DNA from: JAAZFZ01 sp035647435 | GTDB lineage: Bacteria; Bacillota; Clostridia; Oscillospirales; Acutalibacteraceae | Assembly: GCA_035647435.1 (NCBI GenBank) | Contig: DASRNM010000074.1 | Location: forward strand, 1 to 29,809 | DNA length: 29,809 nucleotides | Reading direction: 5' to 3' | In this document: piece by piece, positions 23,707 through 29,809 of the stretch | Layout: every line of letters starts with the position of its first letter | How positions within the stretch are numbered: position 1 is the first letter of the stretch | Notes under the pieces: generated by a model | Databases searched by the model: none | What the model was told of the DNA's origin: nothing | The model's input: only the letters and a program-made list of their open reading frames with translations | Translations under genes and position numbers: made by a program

Positions 23707-25088
23707 CGTGCATCGCTCCTGTCTTTCGTTTTGTTTTTCTGTGGCTGGCGGTGACTGCGCTCAGAACGCATCTGTCGCTCAATTTTGATATCCTCTTTCA
23801 TCACAGCTGCCCGAACCGGAATTTTATCCGCAATTCTATTTTCATTGCGTAAAGCCGCCATACTTGCGCTAATGCTGTCACGCTGCGCTTTGATTTCACG
23901 AATAACTGTTGGGTCATCGCACCGACGCAGCTTGTTATAACAGCCATCCCGTTCTTTTTTCAGTTGGTTCATTGCTTTTATATTGCTGTCAATCAGGGCA
24001 TGAACATCCATATCAGTTTTCAGATTGTATTTGCAAATCAGTCGTATTTGTTTTGATATTTCATCCATCTTACGAACAGCCTCTCGCAACTGTGGCGAAA
24101 GCGGCTTCGGTAGATTCTCACGCTTTGGATAAACGCCAAGCAGATAACAATAATACATATACAACGCCATAAATCCGGTGATTTTTTTGCTTTTATTGAA
24201 ACTGCCATGCAATTCATACCGTTTTGTTTTCGGTGGGATATAAAAAGTCTGGCTACGTCGATATAGTTGTGAGCCATAACGATAATAATTGTCGTCTATG
24301 CGTTCCCGCACCCGTGGAACATCATATTCCTCGCCGAGATTGTGAAGGCGCACCGGCTTTTTATCGCCAATGCGCCGGATTGTACCGTATTTGCGATTCG
24401 GATCGTCGCCCCAATAATAACCCATATCACACAACGCCCTTTCAAAATCCCTACGATTGCTGGATATTTTAATAGCAGCGTCAATGGCCTCACGCATCAG
24501 ATTGTACTTTGTCGGCTCACCGTTCTTTTCGGTAAAGTAGTAATTCCGTGACGTTCTGCCTTTCGGATTCTTTACAACCGACAGATCATATTCCTTGCAA
24601 AGTTGATCCGATGCTTTTCGCATATCGTTATACGCTTTATAATTGTCGTTAAATTTTTTACCGTCCACGTACGATACCGAATTGATAACAAAATGCGAGT
24701 GAAGATGCCCTTTATCAAGATGAGTTGCCACAAGCACCTGAAACCGTTTGCCCCAAAGCCGCTTTGCCAGTTTGATTCCGATTTCGTGGCATTGCTCCGG
24801 CGTAACCTCACCGTGCTTAAAACTCTGATATGCATGGTATGATACATTGCCACCTAATTTGCCAAACCGCTCTTTGACTGAACACATTTCTTCGTAAGCT
24901 GTTTCGGCATTACAACCAACGCCTGTGACAAAACAAAAACGCTCATCTTCGCTTACAGTTTTCTTTTCCTGTGCAGCATAATGGAGCGTTTTCTTTAAAT
25001 CGTCATATCTTGTTTTTTCGGGGTTGCGAGTATAGTCAACCACTCGTTTCAGATTATCCTTAATCGGCCATATCTTGGTCGTAGCCAT
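23703..25088 (-). CDS. Relaxase/mobilization nuclease, MOBP type
   Basis: Nicks one DNA strand at oriT and leads it into the recipient, with help from MobC and a conjugation machine supplied by another element. The 461 residues carry the metal-binding histidine motif HLDKGHLHSH (His 123, Asp 125, His 128, 130 and 132) and, near the N-terminus, VVDYTRNPEKT with Tyr 19 as the probable nicking tyrosine, the layout of the Relaxase family (PF03432). The C-terminal 150 residues are basic and coiled-coil-like. AGGTGATG within mobC precedes the start. It overlaps mobC by 29 bases. Confidence 0.93.
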   Translation of the reverse strand: MATTKIWPIKDNLKRVVDYTRNPEKTRYDDLKKTLHYAAQEKKTVSEDERFCFVTGVGCNAETAYEEMCSVKERFGKLGGNVSYHAYQSFKHGEVTPEQCHEIGIKLAKRLWGKRFQVLVATHLDKGHLHSHFVINSVSYVDGKKFNDNYKAYNDMRKASDQLCKEYDLSVVKNPKGRTSRNYYFTEKNGEPTKYNLMREAIDAAIKISSNRRDFERALCDMGYYWGDDPNRKYGTIRRIGDKKPVRLHNLGEEYDVPRVRERIDDNYYRYGSQLYRRSQTFYIPPKTKRYELHGSFNKSKKITGFMALYMYYCYLLGVYPKRENLPKPLSPQLREAVRKMDEISKQIRLICKYNLKTDMDVHALIDSNIKAMNQLKKERDGCYNKLRRCDDPTVIREIKAQRDSISASMAALRNENRIADKIPVRAAVMKEDIKIERQMRSERSHRQPQKNKTKDRSDAR

Positions 25089-25395
25089 TTAGCATCACCT
25101 CCGTTTCAGTCAGCATCTGTGTACCGTTACAAACTTTTTGCAAGTCACTTAATATTCCGGCAAGATAGCTTTTAAATTTTTCATCACCATGCTCACGATA
25201 TTCCTCCATCAGCAATTCAATCTGCCAGCAAAGGTCATACATCCGTTTGCTCGGCAGCTCACGAGGTGCATAACCGTTTGCAAGCTGTCGCAGATATTCA
25301 GATATACTCAATTTGCATTTTTTAGCGTTTCGCATAATACGATTTTTCTCTTTTTCATTAACTCGGATATTGATTCCAAATATTCTGTTTCTCAT
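25060..25395 (-). CDS. mobC: MobC-like relaxosome accessory protein
   Basis: Small (111 residues) DNA-binding protein that loads the relaxase at oriT and helps melt the site. It opens with a ribbon-helix-helix-like region, INIRVNEKEKNRIMRNAKKC then LSISEYLRQLANG, and ends in the family's helical tail. The start at 25395 is preferred because AAAGG lies 11 bases before it; the ATG at 25407 abuts that site without spacing. It sits between the probable oriT and the relaxase gene, which is the standard arrangement. Confidence 0.8.
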   Translation of the reverse strand: MRNRIFGINIRVNEKEKNRIMRNAKKCKLSISEYLRQLANGYAPRELPSKRMYDLCWQIELLMEEYREHGDEKFKSYLAGILSDLQKVCNGTQMLTETEVMLNGYDQDMAD

Positions 25396-25407
25396 AATAA
25401 AAATCAT

Positions 25408-25575
25408 CCTTTCAAAAATTAAAAAATGGGGTTACAGGGGCTTGCCCCTTTCGGCATTTATGCCGTGGCGATGATTGACGACATCCGGTCGGCAATACAA
25501 AGCCTATGCTCGTTACAGTAATGGACAAGCCATCCCTGTGTTGCCATGGTTTTTACAAATGACGGCTTGTGACGG
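25408..25575 (-). other. Probable origin of transfer (oriT) region
   Basis: The 168-base gap upstream of mobC holds two close inverted repeats: AGGGGC/GCCCCT (25436-25449, two-base loop) and CGGCAT/ATGCCG (25452-25465, two-base loop). Position beside mobC-relaxase and tandem hairpins are typical of MOBP origins. The nick site cannot be assigned by eye. A 29-codon frame (25458-25547, - strand) lies in the same area. Confidence 0.5.
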
Positions 25576-26607
25576 TTATGACGGAGATTTCACTATATAG
25601 GTTTTGCCGTCATTTGCGTCATCAGCGTCACTTTTTTCAAGCTTGATTTCACGACATTTTCCGGTTCTGCGGGTAGAGAATCGGATGCCGTTCGGCTCCA
25701 AAATGTCATAATAAAATCGGCTTAACATCTTGGTAACAGCGGTTGGTTTGGTATCAAAATCGTTCATCGCCGATAACAAATCAGTCGCCGTTCCTTTCCA
25801 AAGCGGCTGCATTTTCATGAAATTCACCAGCCGAAAAACAAAAGAAGGAACCTCGTGTTTTCGAAGTTCCTCCTCGTTTTTGCGTTCCACCAACTGCCAG
25901 TTTACATCCTCAAAGCGAAGAATAAGCTGCTGATATTCAATATCTCTGCCAGTTGCCAGCAGCACGGCTGTGTTCGCCGAACGGTTATCTTTTTTCAAAA
26001 CATAGCTGGAATCCACCGCTCCGGTCAACCCGGTTGTACCGGAAACTTGGTTGAATGGATCGTCTGCATCACCCATTTTTCGCAAGTGATGCACAGCTAT
26101 AATTGCAATGCCATACTTGTCTGCAATTGCTTTCAGAGAAGCAATATCGTCGTAATCGCTGCCGTACATCCCATTTTTGCCGTTACCCCCACGAGAGTCA
26201 CGAACCTTTTGCAGCGTATCGATTACAATCAATTTTGTTTGTGGATACTCTGTAAGATAGTCGGTAATTTGCTCCGCAAGACCGCTGCCAATTTGATCGC
26301 ACATGACAGCAAAACGCAGGTTTTCTGGTGCGCTGTCGGTCAGCGAATACAAGCGATTTTGGATTCTGGTAAAGGTATCTTCAAGGCAAAGATACAGCAC
26401 ATCGCTCTGATTTGTCTTGAAATTCCACATCGGCTCACCGCTTGCTACCTGCAAGCACAAGCGCAACATCAGCCAGCTTTTACCGATTTTAGAAGCGCCG
26501 CAAAGAATATGCATTCCCTGTGGCAGCAACCCGTCAACAATAAAAAGTGTCTTTTTTAATGGTGTGGACAGCAGCGTGTCTGCATCCACTGTTTTAAGTT
26601 TGTTCAT
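25576..26607 (-). CDS. RepA-like AAA ATPase (RecA-fold helicase type)
   Basis: 343 residues with a RecA-like ATPase core of the RepA/AAA_25 group found in plasmids, phages and integrative elements, where it acts as a hexameric replicative helicase. Walker A is CGASKIGKS (residues 36-44), Walker B is LIVIDTLQKV with Asp 130, and a sensor-like IIAVHHLRK follows at about 170. The C-terminal third shows a probable winged-helix region. A full AAAGGAGG precedes the start, which immediately follows the TAG stop of the HTH gene. It may support replication of the excised circle or drive unwinding during transfer. Confidence 0.85.
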   Translation of the reverse strand: MNKLKTVDADTLLSTPLKKTLFIVDGLLPQGMHILCGASKIGKSWLMLRLCLQVASGEPMWNFKTNQSDVLYLCLEDTFTRIQNRLYSLTDSAPENLRFAVMCDQIGSGLAEQITDYLTEYPQTKLIVIDTLQKVRDSRGGNGKNGMYGSDYDDIASLKAIADKYGIAIIAVHHLRKMGDADDPFNQVSGTTGLTGAVDSSYVLKKDNRSANTAVLLATGRDIEYQQLILRFEDVNWQLVERKNEEELRKHEVPSFVFRLVNFMKMQPLWKGTATDLLSAMNDFDTKPTAVTKMLSRFYYDILEPNGIRFSTRRTGKCREIKLEKSDADDANDGKTYIVKSPS

Positions 26608-26835
26608 CTAAATTGCCTCCTTTGTGTCCTCTGAGAGAACATAATTGATTACATTAATCTTCGGCACTTTGTATGCGTTTCCGATTTTTACGCCTCTAAT
26701 ATATCCATCAGAGATTAAATCGTAGGCGAGATGCCTGCTTACACCCAGCATTTTTTGCAACTGAGCGACAGTAACGATGTCCGGATAATCCGGAAACATC
26801 ATTTCATAAAGCTCTTTTAATTGACCTTTTTTCAT
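26608..26835 (-). CDS. Excisionase-type helix-turn-helix protein
   Basis: 75 residues with a MerR/excisionase-like HTH: VTVAQLQKMLGVSRHLAYDLISDGYI (helices about residues 21-46) and the wing VKIGNAYKVPKINVINYV. Such proteins bend DNA for excision or regulate neighbouring genes. It lies far from int, so a regulatory or replication role with the downstream ATPase is as likely as excision. GGAGG lies 9 bases upstream of the start, and its stop is directly followed by the ATPase ATG. Confidence 0.8.
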   Translation of the reverse strand: MKKGQLKELYEMMFPDYPDIVTVAQLQKMLGVSRHLAYDLISDGYIRGVKIGNAYKVPKINVINYVLSEDTKEAI

Positions 26836-26893
26836 ATGATTATTCCTCCTGTTTTTTAAAAATTAGCGCAAAAAAAGACCACCCGCTTTCTTT

Positions 26894-26904
26894 CGGACAG
26901 TCCG
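26894..26904. repeat. 11-base palindrome in the leader of the HTH-ATPase unit
   Basis: CGGACAGTCCG is a perfect palindrome around a central A, 59 bases upstream of the HTH gene start. It could be an operator for that gene or a neighbour; there is no direct proof. Confidence 0.35.
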
Positions 26905-26954
26905 TAAATTTTCTTTGCGATATGTAATGGAGGATTAATTTCACTCCGTTTATA

Positions 26955-26993
26955 TAAAAATACCGCTCTGACTTAAAAGTGCGGGAGCAGTAT
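26955..26993 (-). terminator. Terminator after the sigma-like regulator gene
   Basis: On the - strand, a nine-pair stem (26993-26985 with 26968-26960, one G-U) is followed at once by TTTTT. It starts right after the stop codon and separates this gene from the HTH-ATPase unit, which must have its own promoter. Confidence 0.75.
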
Positions 26994-27944
26994 CTAATTT
27001 GTTATTTTCGATTTATCATCCACAAAATCAAGCCATGCCTCGGCAATCCGCCGGATTCGCTTAATAATGCCGCTATGATTTTTGTAGCCCATTTGCTTTG
27101 CGATTTCTTCGTAAGTGTAGCCCTGCATCCGCAGTTCTAATATGTTCATATCGTTTTCGGTAAGTGTTTGCTTAAACTCATCTACAACGACATTGCCGAT
27201 TGCATCTTCTTCAACATTAATTGAACCATCATGAATATCATTTCCGGTTCGGTGATACTCTTTTTGAACTTTTTCATTCACCTGATCAAGCGAAGCTTCA
27301 ACACGATCAGCAAAATTCTTAGTGTGATACCGCTTACGCATAAAATCAATTTTGGCTTTACTCTGCCGTCCGGCAAAGTCTTCATCGCAGCGATTTCGCT
27401 TGATGAACTCAATAATTGGCTGCATATTCTGCTCATGCATAGAACACTTCATCAGAAAATCCATATACATATGAGCTTCTTCCATGCTGAGAAAACGAAA
27501 ATACTCGCCACGCTTCATTTTAAATATCTTATTTAAATCATAACCAACTTCATGAAGATGCTTAATATGCTGCGGCGTTCCGAATATCCATCGGTACAGC
27601 GGGTCGTCCATCGAGAACACTTCTTTTGGGTCAACCACGCCGATATGCGGCCACGCAAGGTAAGCAATACCTTCCATTACCAGCTGAAGAAAGATATCGC
27701 TGTTTATCAGCGCTGCCCATTTCTCCGGGTCGTCTATAAGCTCTGCTGGGCAGCGTGGAATCTCAAAGCATTCTTTGCTGACAGCAACCAATTCGGCAGG
27801 CAGAAAATAGAATGCCGGAAGAAATTGAATGTTTGAATAAGGCGATAATATAAAAATTTTTTTAGCACCAGCCGGTATCTTGTTTTCTGCAATAAGTTTT
27901 TGTATTTTCTTTTCGGCCGGTTTCCCCTCATAGGGATTTTGCAT
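26994..27944 (-). CDS. Sigma-70 region 4-like regulatory protein of the mobile element
   Basis: 316 residues. The last 55 contain LTENDMNILELRMQGYTYEEIAKQMGYKN, which reads as a sigma region 4 type helix-turn-helix; no regions 2 or 3 are evident. The first 250 residues are not a domain I recognise; they are mixed alpha/beta with an aromatic central part (WIFGTPQHIKHLHEVGYD) and no membrane segment. The start at 27944 is chosen because GGAGG stands 9 bases upstream, and the longer opening to 28010 begins with an arginine-rich stretch without a ribosome site. Possible roles are control of transfer or cargo genes. Confidence 0.65.
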   Translation of the reverse strand: MQNPYEGKPAEKKIQKLIAENKIPAGAKKIFILSPYSNIQFLPAFYFLPAELVAVSKECFEIPRCPAELIDDPEKWAALINSDIFLQLVMEGIAYLAWPHIGVVDPKEVFSMDDPLYRWIFGTPQHIKHLHEVGYDLNKIFKMKRGEYFRFLSMEEAHMYMDFLMKCSMHEQNMQPIIEFIKRNRCDEDFAGRQSKAKIDFMRKRYHTKNFADRVEASLDQVNEKVQKEYHRTGNDIHDGSINVEEDAIGNVVVDEFKQTLTENDMNILELRMQGYTYEEIAKQMGYKNHSGIIKRIRRIAEAWLDFVDDKSKITN

Positions 27945-28090
27945 TATTCCACACCTCCAATCTGTTCGTTCCTCTCGGCCTCTACATAGTAAACGGACAG
28001 AAACGACCAAATTGTTCCCGATAAAACCAGAAAAATAAAATATTTTTTCAAATTACGGTTTTGATCGTTCTTCGTAATGAAAAAGAGAGT

Positions 28091-29809
28091 TTAATACATC
28101 TTCAGCTTTTCAATTATTCTTTCTTTTTCGTTGCTTCCGTCCGTACGAAGGCGTAAATAGGGCATTTCATATTTATCAAGAATTGCATTTTTAAGCTGAT
28201 CACGTTCAGCTTGTCGTGAACCTTCTTTGTGGAAAGAAACGCCATCCACTTCAACAACTAATACAGGGGTTTTTCCAAGCGTATCATAAATCAAAAAATC
28301 TACATGCGTTAAAATGTTCATAGCATACTGTATTTCTTCGTCATCCAGCATACTTACATCTCGGATCAGCATTTTCAGCGGAACATGGCAGGAAACAGCA
28401 TACTTACTGAAATTATCGAAAGATAGAATTTCATCTATCACTTGATACATAAGGTTTTCACTGTCAAATTCAGAGATGCGCTTACTCTTTTTCAGAAGAG
28501 CCATTCGCTTTTCTGCGTACCCGGCAAACAAATAATCAAACACAGAATATGTTTTGCTCTGAATGACCTCAAGATTATTGTACCGAATATAATTAATCAA
28601 ATCCTGCGTATTGGTTGGCTGCGTTGTTTCATTTCCGTTGGTTACAAGTATGAGTTGGTGCTCTGCTCTGGATATTGCGACATTTAACCGATTTGGATCA
28701 TCGGCAAAAGGCAATAGTTGATTATCCACAGTTGAAATGATAATTACCGGACGTTCCTGCCCTTGAAATTTATCGACAGAATCAGCCTTAACATTTGTAC
28801 CCTTAAACAACACTTGAAGTGCATTTCTTTGTGCATCATACGGTGTCACAATACCTAATGATTCATCTACAGTAACAATCTTTTGTTCGGGAATCACTTC
28901 ATTTATGATGACATCAATTTCACGTTGATTCAAGTGTTCTATCGCATGATTTCCTTTTACCGTTTGATATACCATCAATGGCTTTCGATCAGATTTTGAT
29001 TCTGTTAGTATAATAAGCTGATCGTGATAAAATTTTTTGTTACAAAACTCGATAATTTTGGGATGACACCGATAATGTTCTCGTAGCAATGTGCGTGTAA
29101 CATCGGAAAACAGCGCTGTTACTGAAGATAATAAGCTGTGGTCTGCATAGTGATAGGCCTCGGCTAAAGTGTATTGATTAAATATTTTTTCCGTGGCTTC
29201 CCGGTCAACCTTATCCACAACGTTTGGGAGCTGTTTCAAATCGCCAACAATAACTGCTTTTTTGGCACAGGATAACGCCAATGCTCCCGTAGCAATATTC
29301 ACTTGAGAAGCTTCATCTACAATCACATAATCATATATATGTTGGTACGACAAGCTACTCCGAAGCGAATAAGTGGTACTGAGTACCACCGGATATTCAC
29401 AAATGAACTCATCTGAGCGTTTCCATAAATCATCACTCTCAAATATACGGCGGGTAGCCCCGCAATATTTTTGTGATAGTTTATGCTTAAAGAGTTGCAT
29501 GGAAAGAGATGAGTATTCTTTCATTTTCTCATCAAAAGAATAGTGATTGAGCTTTGATGCCAGCGATTCTTTTTCCTTCGTGATTTCCCGAATTGAAGCA
29601 GCATAATATTGCTTTTGACAAAGCATAATTCGTTCTTCTGCCGATAATTTATAGAAATGAAAATCCATCAGTCCATATCTGAATAAGTTAAAAATCTTTT
29701 TAAGTGAAGAAATTTGTTTATTTTTATCATAGCTCTCGCATTCCATCCATAAAGATAAAGCCGCTTTGGATTTCAAGCGATTAACAGACTTTAACTCCAT
29801 ATCCTTATG
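28091..29809 (-). CDS. Superfamily 1 helicase with C-terminal PD-(D/E)XK-like nuclease domain, 5' end missing
   Basis: The frame is open to the window edge (573 codons), so the N-terminus with Walker A is cut off. Numbering from the first Met at 29800, motif II is VDEAS (161-165), motif III GDLKQLP (186-192), motif IV EHYRCHP, motif V DKFQGQE (343-349) and motif VI LNVAISRAEHQL (372-383). These fit the DNA2/Upf1-like AAA_12 branch. The last 110 residues resemble DUF2726/DUF559 nuclease domains: Asp 501 in HVDFLIYD, then VVEVDG with Glu 517, and RQAERDQLKNAIL. Helicase-nuclease fusions of this type are common in defence loci and on mobile elements. No partner is visible, and it may begin a system that continues outside the window. 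Confidence 0.8.
   Translation of the reverse strand, partial: HKDMELKSVNRLKSKAALSLWMECESYDKNKQISSLKKIFNLFRYGLMDFHFYKLSAEERIMLCQKQYYAASIREITKEKESLASKLNHYSFDEKMKEYSSLSMQLFKHKLSQKYCGATRRIFESDDLWKRSDEFICEYPVVLSTTYSLRSSLSYQHIYDYVIVDEASQVNIATGALALSCAKKAVIVGDLKQLPNVVDKVDREATEKIFNQYTLAEAYHYADHSLLSSVTALFSDVTRTLLREHYRCHPKIIEFCNKKFYHDQLIILTESKSDRKPLMVYQTVKGNHAIEHLNQREIDVIINEVIPEQKIVTVDESLGIVTPYDAQRNALQVLFKGTNVKADSVDKFQGQERPVIIISTVDNQLLPFADDPNRLNVAISRAEHQLILVTNGNETTQPTNTQDLINYIRYNNLEVIQSKTYSVFDYLFAGYAEKRMALLKKSKRISEFDSENLMYQVIDEILSFDNFSKYAVSCHVPLKMLIRDVSMLDDEEIQYAMNILTHVDFLIYDTLGKTPVLVVEVDGVSFHKEGSRQAERDQLKNAILDKYEMPYLRLRTDGSNEKERIIEKLKMY

Larger units (their letters stand above)
21391..29809. mobile_element. 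Integrative mobilizable element, left part (right end outside window)
   Basis: From tRNA-Ser(CGA) to the window edge every gene is on the - strand and of mobile-element type: tyrosine integrase, ParB-like protein, MOBP relaxase, MobC, RepA-like ATPase, excisionase-type HTH, sigma-like regulator and a helicase-nuclease. Integrase next to a tRNA 3' end is the classic layout of elements that insert by site-specific recombination. No type IV secretion or coupling-protein gene is seen, so this portion is mobilizable. A second copy of the tRNA 3' end, which would mark the other boundary, is not present in the window. Confidence 0.85.

Noticed and set aside
25855..26559. 234-codon + strand frame opposite the RepA-like ATPase
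   Set aside because: Long but antisense to a gene with intact Walker motifs and a full ribosome site; composition is that of a complementary-strand frame.

Overview
The window looks like a chromosome segment from a low-GC Gram-positive bacterium of the class Clostridia, probably a gut-type Oscillospirales/Ruminococcaceae relative. The reasons are a Gram-positive PolC replicase, the uppS-cdsA-dxr-rseP-ispG-polC order, a short-form HisG paired with HisZ, tRNA genes with encoded CCA ends, strong GGAGG ribosome binding sites and consensus sigma-A promoters. The species call is inference; the gene families are read from the sequence.

Region 1 (1-9271, + strand) is a tightly packed envelope, isoprenoid and replication block. 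dxr and ispG supply isoprenoid precursors by the MEP pathway, uppS builds undecaprenyl diphosphate, cdsA makes CDP-diacylglycerol, rseP is an intramembrane protease, and polC is the main replicative polymerase.

Region 2 (9300-18221, + strand) opens with a near-consensus promoter at 9300-9328. It carries a histidine operon, hisZ-G-D-C-B-A-I-E, with several stop/start overlaps, followed by an M20 peptidase and a glycerate kinase. hisH and hisF, which form the IGP synthase, are absent from the operon and from the window.

Region 3 (18218-19669, - strand) is a two-gene unit: an HD-domain phosphohydrolase and a CmpB-type membrane protein. Its last gene meets glycerate kinase tail to tail, and the two stop codons share the four bases TTAA.

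Region 4 (19797-21500) is RNA-rich. A consensus promoter drives five tRNAs (Val, Asp, Phe, Gly, Cys) that end in a terminator. Then comes a self-contained 47-codon acidic peptide gene, about 390 bases without a convincing gene that hold a promoter-like site and a possible structured RNA, the 5' half of a broken tRNA-Ser, and an intact tRNA-Ser(CGA).

Region 5 (about 21391-29809, all - strand) is the left part of an integrative mobilizable element apparently inserted next to tRNA-Ser(CGA). Read from the tRNA inwards it carries a tyrosine integrase, a ParB-like protein, a MOBP-type relaxase, MobC, a probable oriT, a RepA/AAA-like ATPase, a small excisionase-type HTH protein, a sigma-region-4-like regulator, and a superfamily 1 helicase fused to a PD-(D/E)XK-like nuclease domain that runs off the window. 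No conjugation pore or coupling-protein genes are visible, so the part seen looks mobilizable rather than self-transmissible. The helicase-nuclease is the best candidate for cargo, possibly anti-phage defence. The far end of the element lies outside the window.
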